Notes: a model not told the origin generated them from the letters alone. A DNA stretch of 64,000 nucleotides from Erigeron canadensis (GCF_010389155.1 NC_057768.1:49331633-49395632), one strand, 5' to 3'; shown: positions 23,940 through 36,036, counted from the stretch's first letter. Numbers and translations: made by a program.

Positions 23940-23947
23940 TTTCCCGC
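23940..23947 (+). promoter_or_regulatory. E2F-type site in MYB3R promoter or leader
   Basis: TTTCCCGC matches the E2F consensus TTTSSCGC. It sits about 140 bases before a likely 5'UTR splice donor (24085/24086) and about 710 bases before the MYB3R start codon. Confidence 0.5.
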
Positions 23948-24653
23948 TACTCGTTCCTGATCTAAATCAAATCTCTCTCTAAATATCCGCATAAATTAAA
24001 AAACCTTTGTTGTTTCATTCTCTTTCTCTGGCGGTGGCCTCCTCCTAAATCTTCGCAAAAGCCCTAACAAACAAACAAATCAAAGGTAAGCAAGAAACCC
24101 TTTGTTTTTCAAACTTCTTTCAATCTCTCTCATTAATTATATCTGACGGTTATGAATGAAACCTTACTTTATTTATTTTTATACGTTTAACGTTTCTTTT
24201 CTGTGATTATATATATACAAACTCACACTCATAATACAATGTATATGTATATATCTTTCTTCAATTTAAATCTTTTCCTCAATACTAAGTGAAGAAAGCT
24301 TCAGTGTATGTATTTCTTTTATTATTAAATCTTTTTATTATGTTTTTATTTATAATAATAATGCTGATTAAATTAGTTCTATTCAAATGTTGTCGGTGCT
24401 TTATTACGATTTAATTTTTTCAATTGGTTTATTAAATCAAGTTTCCAGATTTTTATTTTTCCTACCCCTTTTTTGATGAATCATGAATAAAAATGTTTGC
24501 TTTTTTTTTGGATTTCATAATTTCAACTTGCTCTTAATTATAAATTACATTAATTTGTGTTTTCTTTTTTATCTTTGGATTTTTGTTGTTTGATGTAATT
24601 TATCGATATCGATATTGTAGGTAAGGTTATATATAGATATAGATATAGATGTG

Positions 24654-27488
24654 ATGGTTAGTTTAAAGGAGGAACTGCACACTTTTGATTTGAGTAAAGA
24701 GGTTGGATTCCCTTCCGGTTCGTCGATTTCTGACAGTAGTTGCGATGCCAACACTCCCAGATCTCATTGCAGCCTCGGGTAAAAAGCTCTCGACTTTAAC
24801 TTCGTATTTGACTTAGCTTTAATGTTTTTGTTGACCTGTATTTGACTACATTTATGGTTTTACCAAATGTTAAGGTTAGTATGCAGTTGTTTGGAAACTC
24901 TTTAAACTAGTGCTTAAAAAGTAGCAAATCTTTCAGTGCATTGTTTAGTTAATAAAGTTTGTTCTGGTAATGTATTTGGATTTGTCACAAGTATGCTTCA
25001 AAATACATAATCACTACTGCCTTTTGAAAATAAGATTATTGATGCAACTTTTTTTTTTACTTGTGCTTGTAGAAGTGTTTGTCAAACTAAACGTTCATCA
25101 CAAGCAGGTTGGACAGACGAAGAGGTTAGTTTGTAGCTATATTGTGTTCTTATAGATAATGTACATTCTTTCCAGGTTTATTTTCTGGTTGTTAAAAGAG
25201 ATGATCATATGTCTCTGGGAATCTGGAAATGTCTTTGTAAAGTATTTAGCTACTTTAGAGTTTATACTTAGATGTAGGGTACTAATATTTTTATAATTCT
25301 GCAATTCAGGACACTATTTTAACTAACGTGGTCAGGAAGTACAATGGAAGGAACTGGAAAAAAATAGGTGAGTTTCTAATCATGTTGTTACTTTGCTACA
25401 TATATTATGCATTTATCAAATGGTAATTTGAGTAGCAGATAGTGGGTTAATGACTTCTGAAGGGCATATGTGTGTTTAACTTTTTCCCCCTTTTATTCAA
25501 AAACACAATTTGGTTAAGATCATTATTACAATGTCATAGAAGTTCATCTTATTTTCTGTTTTTACCTTTTGTTGTGAAGCTGAAGCAATTCCAGGACGAT
25601 CGGATGTTCAGTGCCTGCATCGTTGGCAAAAAGTTCTCAATCCTGAACTAATTAAAGGACCTTGGACTAAAGAGGTATCTATAGTCTTCTTTTTTCACAA
25701 GGTTTTGTTTTTGTATGCACTGGTGCTTTTATTTGTTATATGGTGAAATAAGTTATTAAAATTTTATTTTCACATGTCTATTCAGGAGGATGATCGTATT
25801 AAGGAGTTGGTTGAAAAGCATGGTTGTAAGAAATGGTCAGTTATTGCAAGGCATTTGGTTGGTCGAATTGGTAAGCAATGCCGGGAGAGGTAAGCGCTGT
25901 TACTCTATTAATCTGCTTGAATTGTTATATTTTTTTATCAAGTTTGTGTGGTTTTAATGTGGGAGATTTGGTATGTTAATTATTTTTTTACTTTTTATTA
26001 TTTTTATGTACTCAAGAATACCTACATACTCTGTATTTAGCAAAAAACTATGACCAAGTGACATTCTGTTGACTTTTCTCAAATACATAATAGTATAATA
26101 CTCTGTTTTGGTGCAAGCTGCAGTTTACCTCTGAACCATATTTTAAGTTTAAGATTTATGTTCTACTATCAGCCAACTCATATTGCAACTCGTATCGATT
26201 ACAGTTATTTCAGCGGTTGTCTTTGATTGTCTAATACTTTGAAACATATTCTATGGGTTTTAGGTGGCACAACCATTTAGATCCAGCAATAAAGAAAGAT
26301 GCATGGACAGAGGAGGAGGAATCATCACTTGCATATTACCATCAGATATACGGAAATAGATGGGCTGAAATTGCCCGATTTCTACCAGGAAGGTGCTAAT
26401 GAAAATGCCTTTTTTTAAAATAAATAAAAAAACAACGCCTTAGCATGTAATTTACATTAAGAGATCTATAGAACCTCCAATTATAATCATCACTTACTTG
26501 ACACTCTCTAATATGTTCTCCATCGGGTTACAGGACTGACAATGCAATTAAGAATCATTGGAATAGCTCAAAGAGGAAGTTGGATCTAAACATGCCGCCC
26601 GCTTTTTCTACTAAAACTGCATCCCCTGAGCTTAATTTAGCTAAAAAGAGAGACAGGGGATGGTCAGTAGTAGAACAAAACACCTGCGAGAAAAAATTAT
26701 TTCCCCAAACCCCTTCGGAGAATGTTACAAATATTTGTTCAACAAATTTGGGTCTTGGTATAAGTAAATCTGGTATGATCAATGAGGATTGTCTAGGGTT
26801 TGCTAGGTATGCAAAAGTCCAGAAACGTGAAATATTGACATCCCCAGAGGTTCACATTAGTGTCAAGGATCCGAAAGGCGAGACTTCTCCCGTTCATTCA
26901 TTTTTAAGTCTATCAATTGGATTTAGTAATGATAACTCCCAGACAACTGAGAATCCTGTAGTTTATGGAACACCTCCTTGTGGCTCATTGCGTTACCAGC
27001 CACCACAGCTCAAGAATTTTGCCTTTTCATTAGAGGATGGTGGATCTCCAAGTGCCACCAATAGTTCTAAACAACAAAATGGCCAGCTTACTTGTTCTAC
27101 TCCTCCTGATCTTGCACTAAGCATCAGTGTCAATAGCAGCAGTCCGGAATCTATTTTAAGGAACTCGGCATTGAGCTATAGGAATACTCCTTCTATCATA
27201 AGGAAGAGAACTCCAAGCAAGACTGTTAGTGACAACTGCTCGTGTCCTTGTACACCTGGTCAGCCACAAATAGCTTCGCCTGATCATGAATGCAGCAAGT
27301 ATTTCAAAACTAGTCAGTCTGAAAACGCAAAGCATGGTTCAGACTCATGGCTCCATAGGTCTCAACCATCTCTCGGACGGCGTTTGGACTACATGTTTGA
27401 TGCAGAATGGGACCCAACCATTGTCAGATGTTGCACCCCAGGTTCTGTTACTCCATCTTCTAAAGCAAATGTGATGCTGACTCCTTGA
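24654..27488 (+). CDS. MYB3R: Three-repeat MYB transcription factor (MYB3R type)
   Basis: Seven coding exons (24654-24778, 25073-25124, 25310-25367, 25580-25674, 25786-25889, 26264-26392, 26534-27488) give 505 residues. A non-coding 5' exon ending at 24085 and an acceptor at 24620 suggest a 5'UTR intron. Residues about 50-205 hold R1 (AGWTDEEDTIL), R2 (KGPWTKEEDDRI) and R3 (KDAWTEEEESSL), each with the expected tryptophans; R3 ends in TDNAIKNHWNS. MYB3R proteins bind MSA elements and control G2/M genes. The modest length and absence of a long activation tail fit the repressor-type MYB3R3/5 group better than the longer activators, but that is inference. The C-terminus carries several SP/TP sites and ends RLDYMFDAEWDP...VMLTP. 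Confidence 0.93.
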
Positions 27489-28212
27489 TTTAGCTTAATT
27501 TGTAAGTCTCGCTCTCTTTCTCTCCCCTATTCGTAAATGTATTTTAGAGGTTGAAAATGGGTGGGTCAGGCAGTTTGGGTAATGGATTAAAACGGGTATG
27601 GGTCAAAAGGACCACTTTTTGCCCAAAAGGTTAAAAGTTTTCATAAATGTGCCGAAATTGCAATATTTCTCTGTTCATGGTTTGAATGTGTTCTTACTTT
27701 GTTTCCTCTTTTTGGTGGGTGCTGGGTGCAGATATAGTAAATGGCTCAGGACAATCTGTGATATATATATAGCAAAGAAGATATATATTGTGGTAATGGT
27801 GGTTGTGCAATGGAAGCTGCTAGCTTGGTAGGAATTCAGGTGGGAAAACTGCTCGTTTTGCCTGAGACTTGGTTTAGTTTCCGTCTATTGCAAAACTTCT
27901 TCATAGATTAATAAATGGCACCATGCTTCTTATGTAAATACATTTTTGTAGCTGGCAGACAATTTTGTTTTGGATTTGCAATAATTGAGTATGGATTTGT
28001 CAAAGGGTACTGCTATATTAGTAAATGGTTTGCGTAAATCATTGCAATTAAGCTGAAAGGGGTTTACTCTTCTTTGAGGTTGGATGATGCTCAGTCTGAC
28101 TTTCTCCATTTTCTTCATCTTCAATATGCAGATAAAAAATAGTAAAATAAGAAAAATAATTGTATATAATAGAAACTTTTAAATTTTAATGTATGTTCAT
28201 TCTATACCTTTG
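27489..28212. other. MYB3R 3' region and flank
   Basis: Likely 3'UTR. A GGTGCAG acceptor-like site near 27732 hints at a 3'UTR intron, and AATAAA at 27910-27915 could be the polyadenylation signal. No other gene seen. Confidence 0.4.
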
Positions 28213-28215
28213 TTA

Positions 28216-30182
28216 GGGCCGTGCTTATATGTCGTCTTCGGGAGCGTCTTCAAGCCACAAGGACGCAGACGACAATAGGAAATGATCGTCCGAAGTCCTG
28301 CGTCAAACTTGTTCTTGCGGTAGAAGATGGGGGACGCTCCAACGTGGGGCCCATTAACGCCTTAACGGTTCATTGCAAAAAAAAAAAAAAACAAAACCAT
28401 GTTTGTTTTGAAATGAAACGGCTAGTATCCTCCAAACCGATTTAAAGTCCTCTTCTTCTTTAAAAAAGACTTTGTGCTCTTCTTTCTTTACATCAACCGA
28501 AAACCTTCAAACCATCACCCAAAATCAAACCATACAACCAAACCATGCCTAAAAAAAACACCCAAAATCAACAAAAAAACAAGAATGTTGCCGATGACAT
28601 GCTTCAAAATCTTCTTGACTTTCCTCCACCACCCTCACCGCCAACGTCGAGCTTAAACCTACAAGGTCAATCTTTCAACTCCCAAATCCCACTCAACTTC
28701 GGTTCACCATCGCGATGTCGTATAATGTCAACCTGTATTCTACTTCGTTTTACAATAATCTTGAGTACAACCCGATCGAGGGTATAAATAGTGCCAACAA
28801 TCTTTTGTTATTGCAACAATGGCAAGCTGCTCAAATGTTGCAACACGCAGCAGCCGCGGCAACACCACCACCACCACCACCACAACAGCAACCGATTCCC
28901 GTTGACGACGAAGTGGAAAATGAAAGAGCGGGAACTAGTGTCGCTTCTGCCACTCCTGTAGAAGAGGAAATCGCGAAACCATCAAAGCGGTTGACGAAAA
29001 AAGGCAAGGAGGTGGCAGAAAAGAAGAAGTGGAGCGAAAACGAATGTGTGATATTGACTAGGAGTTGGGTGCATGCTACCGAGGATGCCATCAAAGGGAA
29101 TGGGCAAACAGAAAACGTGTTTTGGACAACAATTGAGAGATTGTTTAACACCGCATCAAAAGAAGGTTACCGTAACATAAGTCAACTTCATGGCAAATGG
29201 AACAAAATCAAAGCCGGTTGTAAGAATTTCGGGGCTGTGTTTAAAAGGTTTAGCGACGAAGGACGTCAAAGCGGGGCGGACGAGAAACATATTTATGATG
29301 TCGTCCATGAACAATACAAGCGGGAGTATGGGCCGAGTAGATTTACGTTTGAGAAGTGTTGGGAAATCTTAAAAGGTTTTCCAACATTTTGGAATGACCA
29401 TGGAACACAAAAGCAAGTGACGTGGGTGGATTTGGGTGACGACGGTGAGCCGGGGACACAAAACCCGGCTGTTGACGACTTGTTTGGAGATGACCCCATT
29501 AAGAGACCATTGGGGCGTAATGTTAGCAGAAAGTTATCCCAAAGTTCTGATGCAAGTTCTAGTAGATCATCCACCGGGTCAGAGGCGCTACTGAAGCTCG
29601 ACGAGATGCTCAAGTTACAGAGGGATGCGCTACAGAAATCAGAGGAAGATCGAAAGAAGTTTGAAGAAGATCGGACGGCAAGGAAAGCTTCTCGTCGCAG
29701 GAAGGAAGTTAGGGATGCGTTTAACTTTCTTCAGAACCCGGTGCCCACAGATATGCCTAGGAGGCAGTTGAAAGCGCTTCTTAATTATCGTAAGTCTTTG
29801 ATGGATGAGTTTCTAGAGATGGGTGGCAGTGACGACGAAAACGAGAGCGACGAGTAGTTCTTATGTTATTGTGTTGTTGTTGTTATGTTTTAAAATAAAT
29901 TGTCGTTATGAACAATCGTTACGTTTTTAATCCTTGTAACTTTTTTTAATTAAGTGTGGTGTGGTTTAATAATAAAATGTGTTTTTTCAATTAATTAAGT
30001 GTGTTTTAATGTTAAATATATATAAAGTTATAAAAAATGTTAAAAGAATTGATAATGTGGTGAAGAAGTTCTGAAGAAGTTGTCCTTATAGACAGTGAGT
30101 GTCTTGAGGAGAGTCCTGAGAAATGTGATGCTAACGTGGCAGGCAAGATGTCCTGAGGACGGCCTGCCTAGAAGCACAGGCC
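28216..30182 (+). mobile_element. PIF/Harbinger-type element carrying ORF1 only
   Basis: The element is flanked by TTA on both sides (28213-28215 and 30183-30185), the duplication typical of PIF/Harbinger. The imperfect terminal inverted repeats start GGGCCGTGCTT (left) and, read from the right end, GGCCTGTGCTT. Inside is one long gene with a Myb/SANT-like domain, the usual partner protein of Harbinger transposases. The 1967-bp element has no room for, and no trace of, the DDE transposase, so it is internally deleted and non-autonomous. Confidence 0.75.
28715..29857 (+). CDS. Harbinger ORF1: Myb/SANT-like, NAM-associated domain protein
   Basis: Single exon, 380 residues. A Pro/Gln-rich N-terminus (about 45-75) leads to a trihelix/SANT-like DNA-binding domain (about 100-190; KKWSENECVILTRSW, LHGKWNKIK). 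A charged coiled region follows (LLKLDEMLKLQRDAL to about residue 330) with an acidic tail. Plant databases often call such proteins GST T3-like or NAM-associated. In active elements the partner binds element ends and helps import the transposase. An upstream frame starting at 28545 (MPKKNTQNQQKNKN) runs in a different register into this start, so the original ORF may have begun there with a frameshift near 28700-28715. It is transposon-encoded, not a host gene. Confidence 0.8.
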   Translation: MSYNVNLYSTSFYNNLEYNPIEGINSANNLLLLQQWQAAQMLQHAAAAATPPPPPPQQQPIPVDDEVENERAGTSVASATPVEEEIAKPSKRLTKKGKEVAEKKKWSENECVILTRSWVHATEDAIKGNGQTENVFWTTIERLFNTASKEGYRNISQLHGKWNKIKAGCKNFGAVFKRFSDEGRQSGADEKHIYDVVHEQYKREYGPSRFTFEKCWEILKGFPTFWNDHGTQKQVTWVDLGDDGEPGTQNPAVDDLFGDDPIKRPLGRNVSRKLSQSSDASSSRSSTGSEALLKLDEMLKLQRDALQKSEEDRKKFEEDRTARKASRRRKEVRDAFNFLQNPVPTDMPRRQLKALLNYRKSLMDEFLEMGGSDDENESDE

Positions 30183-30185
30183 TTA

Positions 30186-31719
30186 GAAACTAGAAGCAAT
30201 CATTCTACCTTAGGTAGAGGTAGTTAACCTCCCTATACACCATCGAAGACGGTATTAAGACCTAAAACCCGTGGAAGACGACACTCGATGTTATTCACTT
30301 TTTTGTTTTTACTTCATTCTATTCTAAAGCTATATTAATTAATTGATTAAAAACTGAGTTTGCTTTTTTGATAAGTTGTTGCTTGATTTGTTACGATTGA
30401 TTAAACGTATTAGTGGCATTACCACCAGAATTACAATTTTTTAGTGTATTGATTTATATAAACGAACAAGGTTTCTTCTATTCACAGTTATTGAGGATGC
30501 TGAGTTTTTAACTCATATATGAGCGATTTAACCAGGGGATCTTTGACCTTTTGAAGCGTTTCTTGGTCACACTCGAGATGTTTACCTAGGAAGGTTTGAC
30601 CAATAGACTTGTAAAAACATCAGCCATGCTCGGAAAAGGTCTTGAGAGAACATTTAGCACGGTAATGGAGCTATTACTCATAACACTTAATAATGAGGTA
30701 ACCTCTAATTTAATGGACCAGATCATAGCTTAAATACATAACTGTCAGGCGTGGCTTTAATTGAACCATGACCCTCCACTCTACACTCCCCAAGACTCAG
30801 CCTCTCGCTAGTCGCTATTTTTCGTAAACCTGCTCTACTTATGCCTAAAGAAAAATTCAAGAAAAAAATTACTCCTTTCCTTTGTTAAGCTCTTCAAGAA
30901 AAGTTACGTCGCCTGCTTTTCCCAATAAATGGTTAACTAACGTTTTCAGTGTACAAACTTTGATGCATAACATACACGTCATAATAACATTATTGCCCAT
31001 TTTTGAAAATTTGGGTTTAATGAGTTGTGCACTATTGACTGTAATTAAACACACAAGGATAGCCATGGGGGACATATATCATGTAAGAGAGAGGATACAT
31101 GAAAATATTAAACATTAACGAACGGGTAATTATTATTTTTTTTACCAAAATCAATAACATTGCTTTCTATTATTTCAAAACACAATTCGCATAACCCAGA
31201 CATATATGGTCAAATTATTATTTTCATACCGTGCTACATAACCTTTAGAATTTCCCAACATTAAGAAATAGTTTTTATTTATAAACGATGAAATAAATAA
31301 AAAAATCCTGTTTATTTTAGAAACATAATCTTTTGATTTAAGTTTTATATGAATGTAGATGTCCTACTTCTTCTATATCGTTTGAACCTTATTCTTTTTG
31401 GTGTAATATAAGCTAACTCGGGTAATATTTCTTACCCTATTATACCAAAAAATAAAAGTCTAACCCGATTATCTTTTTGTTAAAATGTTTATTTAAAAAA
31501 ATTTGAACTTGATACCTATTAACAAGATATTAGAATGCATGACCACATTATTGATTTACTTTAGGAATTTTATTCTTTTCGCCACTACTTTATAACATCC
31601 AAACATAGACAAAGAGTTATTGAATTTGACAAGTAAGAGTGTGTAAAAAATAGAATAAAAATAATTATCACCTTTTGTTTCTTTTGAACATTCAATCCTT
31701 GGTGCTTCTTAGACATTAA
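30186..31719. other. Unassigned repeat-like sequence
   Basis: No gene supported. Short frames near 30869-31118 overlap on both strands and lack motifs. The text near 30480-30830 looks like degraded retroelement sequence but I cannot place it. Confidence 0.3.
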
Positions 31720-31850
31720 ACAACTTGGGCAGAATATGAATGCTGAGATTTGAGGGAAAAAACCTACAAGTTTGTCACTTTTGGGGATTGAACCTAAAAT
31801 CTATGGGTAACCAATGATGCCTCTTCACAATCTCAAAACAATTTGGTGAT
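31720..31850 (-). mobile_element. Possible tRNA-derived SINE head (minus strand)
   Basis: On the minus strand GGCATCATTGGTTAC (A-box-like) is followed about 15 bases later by AGGTTCAATCCCC (B-box-like). This order and style match a tRNA-derived pol III promoter. No body or tail was defined, and it does not fold as an intact tRNA. Confidence 0.35.
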
Positions 31851-32344
31851 ATACCCCTCCTTCGGCTATACGAAGGATAGCCCAGATGAAGCCTCCACAC
31901 AAAGGACCTAAGTCCGGAGGTAGTTAAACAATTGATGATAGACTTAAATCATTCCCAAAGATAAAAAAAAATTCATAATTAATGAGTATATATCAAGCTT
32001 TTACCAAATTAACTATAAAAAGAAACAAACCAGATAATTATGGTATGATATAATGAAATCCTAAAAGAGAGACAAAACCCTAAACTTCTTTTCCAAGTTA
32101 AACCTCTCCGGTAAAAAAAGGTTAACCTTCTCATTAGACATGAGGACAATCGGCCGAATAACACATATAAACCTAATTGGCGTCAAACTACCCTTTAGGG
32201 AATCACCAATAAACCCCTAAAACAATAATCACATATCCGCAAAGAAGTTCCCTAAGCTCACAATGTTCTAGACGCGATTTGATGCTTAATCACAATTGTC
32301 AGTTGATTTGATACTCATTTATTTTCGTCCACTCGGAGACAAGC

Positions 32345-32575
32345 TGTTAGGTGTCATTTAGAGGATGTTTGAGATTACGTTTTAAAGTTATTGTTTGATT
32401 ATTACGTTTGTATAACACAAATAATTTTAAAAAGTATTTGGATGAAAAAGTGATAATCAACTATGAAAATACAGTTTTGAAGAAACATGTATGCATATAC
32501 ATACATGAGAAAAAGCAAAATTTATTTTAAAAATGTAAAATTTATTTTGAAAATGTAACACCAAACACCCCTTCT
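32345..32575. mobile_element. Dispersed MITE-like repeat, copy 2
   Basis: Same block order as 21110-21335: GAGATTACGTTTTAAAG, GATTATTACGT, AAAAAGTGAT, a palindromic ATGTATGCATATACATACAT and a terminal TAACACCAAACACCCC. More diverged and non-coding. Confidence 0.5.
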
Positions 32576-32824
32576 AATTTGATTTAAGAAAAGAAATTAT
32601 TTTTGCCTCTAATCTCGTTATCTGTTGCTTTCAAACCAAAGTGGACAAGAAACAATTTGGTACTGCCAAGAAAGAGTTGGAAGCGAAGTGGGGACTCCAT
32701 TGCGTTTATTAAAGTTTGGGACCCTTCAAAAATTACGTTATCCGTTCATATAAAATGTATAGTTTTTAGGATTAAAAAAAATGATATGGGTACTACAAGA
32801 GTACAAAGTGTTTATTGAGCTACC

Positions 32825-32855
<31 letters not shown>

Positions 32856-33397
32856 GCATTATCAACTTGTTTAGTTTGTAGTAATATCTGTACAATGTTG
32901 TAATTTAATAAAAATCTCTAGTAGTCTGATACAAATATCATTTCTCTTAAAAAATGATTAGAAATGCAATTAAAGTTTATTGTATTATTTCGCTTGTTTT
33001 GTCTATATTTGTGGAATTAGCAAATACTTATGTTGGAGTATACATACAATAATTAATAATATGAAAATGACTAATCATACTAACAAAATAGTTTAAAAAT
33101 CTTCCTAACACTTTAAGTAGGTGCCATGTGGTATCCATTAATTCTCTTTTCTAATCTTGTCCCTTGATTTTTCCATATGTCATCGTCCTACTTCAGTCCT
33201 TGCACTCTCTATCTTCTTCCAGCTTTAATCCTTGCATTTTAACCTGTTTGCTCATACAACCAAAATAAGTATAATTGCATAATCAAGGTAAAGGCATGAA
33301 CTTAAAGTTAAATTTGATCGTTGCTTCTTTATGATACAAGGACAATGTTTAATGAAGACTCACCAAACTCCCAAAAAGCTCATTAGTCTCTATATTG

Positions 33398-34015
33398 GAC
33401 CGTCTTTAACGCTGGGCGTATTGCCAGCGTCTTCCGTCCAATACGCCGGAAGTTCAATGCGGTGGGTTAAAAGCGTCGGCGTTTTCGTCAACGTATCCCC
33501 CAGTGCGGATGTCATCGCGCTGCCACTCTTGACGTATTGGCTTCTTTTATCTGTGCATTTATTATGTATTTATTAATTTTTCATTGTAAATCCAGATTTG
33601 TTAAAAAAAAAGTAATTAACTGTGTTTTTTTTTGTGTTCAACGAAGAAGAAGAAGGGTTTGGTGGGGGTAAGTCTTTTCGTCCACTTTCTTTTTTATATT
33701 ATAATTGTTTTTTTAATTTACACCCCTTTGAATAATATACTTTGTATTTAAAACCCTTCTAGTATTACTAAGTGTTAAAAGCAGATCACTTATAGGAACT
33801 TTTTGGATTTTACGTTTTGATTTTTGATTTAATATAATGTGTTTTACAATTGTATATAATGTAGCTTTAAAATATTGATATAAATGATGACGTGGCATCA
33901 ACAAACTGAGTTTTCAGTGTGGGGTTATGATAAAATTGATTCAGTGTGGTGAGTCAGTGTATTTATGACGTGTCATCAATAAACTGAGTTTCAGTGTGGT
34001 GGGTTAAAGATGGTC
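33398..34015. mobile_element. Harbinger-like MITE, 618 bp
   Basis: The left end GACCGTCTTTAAC and the inverse of the right end GACCATCTTTAAC match at 12 of 13 bases. Flanks are TTG on the left and TTA on the right, close to the TTA duplication of PIF/Harbinger. The subterminal GGCGTATTGCCAGCG and repeated TCAGTGTGGTG/ATGACGTG blocks have no coding sense. Confidence 0.55.
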
Positions 34016-34149
34016 TTAGCATCCGATGATCAATCTAACCGTGATACCCTCATGACATATATCGAAGTACGTATTTTTGTTTTGGACTGTGATACCATTT
34101 AATCATTTATGACAATTAAGGTTTATTGCAAACAAGGATGGTACTCGTG

Positions 34150-34330
34150 TAGAATTAGTGAAAAATCTAGGGATGAGAAAAAAAAATCTCAAATCCCGAT
34201 TCCGTACCGATCATGTCCTGATCCCGGTGCAAAAAGTGATACCGAGTCCCAAGTGGGATCGGTACCGGTACTCACTTTTGGGAGTTTCCGGGATTGGTAC
34301 CGGCCGGAAATACCGAGCAAATCCCGATGG
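34150..34330. repeat. GGTACCG/TCCCGAT-rich dispersed repeat, copy 1
   Basis: Opens with AGGGATGAGAAAAAAAA, then many variants of CCCGATTCCG and GATCGGTACCGGT. A second copy lies at 34930-35075 and a related type at 63830-64000. The nature of the element is unknown. Confidence 0.5.
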
Positions 34331-34929
34331 TCCCATTTGGTCCTACTAGCAAGGATGTTCATGATATATCTATATATTTATGTATTATGATGCCTAACAA
34401 TTGAATACTTACACTTATTGAAGACGGTGGCTGGTGGCACAAGCTATGGTATTTATTTTCATTGTGATCGAGTCTTTTAGTTTTAAACTTGAAGAAAGGA
34501 TGCTAGATGTTTATGCAGATATCATCTAAAATGTGATGAAATTCTTGATGCCTCTTACTAGAAAGTGTATCATATATATAATATAATAATATATTATCAA
34601 GTTACTAACTAATTATCCATGATCAACATAATTCATACGCATGCAGCGAAGCTAGTAAATTACGGAGTATAACTTTTTAACTATTCAAATATCGTAAATG
34701 CTTATATCATTTTAAAGTTACTAAACTCTTTCTGGAGGCACTTTGGCAGTGTGGCTCTCTATTCAGTATATACTTTTCCCTATAGTTTGATGATATATCA
34801 GATAGTGTATTGGTATATGGCTTTATATTAAAATTCTATATATGTTCATTTTATCTATTTCTTAACATAGATGACTTTTCTTTCGTCGACTAGTATAAAA
34901 GTTATTTGTTGGCTAAAATTCGGTACTAG

Positions 34930-35075
34930 TCTGGATTTGGTTCCGAAATCCCGATCCCATACCGATTCATATGAGACCGGGATCGGTACTCACTTTTGGC
35001 CAATTTCGGGATTGGTACCGTTGGTACCGGAATCGGTACAGGACGATACCAGTCTCATACTCATCCCTAATAAAA
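34930..35075. repeat. GGTACCG/TCCCGAT-rich dispersed repeat, copy 2
   Basis: Shares GACCGGGATCGGTACTCACTTTTGG-type blocks with copy 1 (same ACTCACTTTTGG followed by GGGATTGGTACCG). Ends CATACTCATCCCTAATA, the inverse of the copy-1 start. Confidence 0.5.
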
Positions 35076-35445
35076 TCTTTCATCGCTCTTTCACATATAC
35101 CGAAGTACGTATGACAAATAGTTTTGTTTTAGAATCCACAATATTTTTGGAAAAAGTACAAGTATTTTGAAGCATATACTTAACTAAAAACTTGCTCGCG
35201 TCTTGTTTACTCGCAGTTTGGATGCACCTACTAAGTTACTGGATAGTGGATCTACTCATAGCAAAATGATTAATATTTGTAAAATATAGGCCTAAAAGTA
35301 TATGTATAATAAGGAGAGATTAACACATGACAAATTTAATAGTAAAATTAATGAAATAAAAAATGTAGAATCCATATGTCAAAACTTTAATGCATTAGAC
35401 ATACTTTTAGGCAAATTATTAAGTATATTTATCATTATACTTCCA

Positions 35446-35722
35446 TTATAGCTCAGTGGTTAAACATCAGTTTTACATGTTGGAGGTATCGAGTTCGAGA
35501 CCTGTGGGAAGGACATTTTGAGGGAATTTCACAATAAAGTCTTTCAGTGAAGCAGGTTTGAGTCCTGCAGAGGGGGCATGGTTTTATCCCAATTAAATGT
35601 CGTGCCTTCGGGCGGTTTAGTTGGGGTATTGAGGGTGAAGGGGCTTCTAGTGCGGATCCAGTTAAGACAACGTAAGCTAGATCCCTCGTTACGAGCAAAT
35701 GATCCACACCTTTCAAAAAAAA
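35446..35722 (+). mobile_element. tRNA-derived SINE, full length
   Basis: Clear pol III promoter: A box TAGCTCAGTGGTTA (35449-35462) and B box GAGTTCGAGACC (35491-35502). The body contains TCGGGCGGTTTAGTTGGGG and a tail CCTTTC plus A-run ending at 35722. Flanks AGTATATTTATCATTAT and AGATATATTTAACATTAT look like a diverged target-site duplication. Related to copies at 6910-7227 and 62228-62461, but a different subfamily in the 3' body. Confidence 0.8.
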
Positions 35723-35937
35723 GATATATTTAACATTATCTATGCTCATATAGGTTTAAATTCGTGCTCATTGTTTATTTAGAATTGGTCCTTGAGAGTT
35801 GAGAAATGGGCATTTTGTTAGAATATGAGCACATAAATAAATAACAATTCACGAGTACACAACAAAAATAAAGGTATATGTAATACTATTAATTAACAAA
35901 AAGAGAATCGAAACGTGTACCTTTGCGCAAAGCTTGC

Positions 35938-35938
<1 letters not shown>

Positions 35939-35998
<60 letters not shown>

Positions 35999-36036
35999 TA
36001 TTATTATTATTATTATATTATTATTATTATTATTAT
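35939..36036. repeat. (ATT)n microsatellite in solo LTR
   Basis: About 98 bp of ATT/TTA repeats with two small interruptions, inside the solo LTR. Likely highly length-variable. Confidence 0.9.

Noticed and set aside
28831..29613. Two minus-strand frames of about 106 codons
   Set aside because: Antisense shadows of the Harbinger ORF1.
35446..35520. Could the A-box/B-box segment be a functional tRNA gene?
   Set aside because: No complete cloverleaf or acceptor stem pairing; the body and A-rich tail continue as in the other SINE copies.
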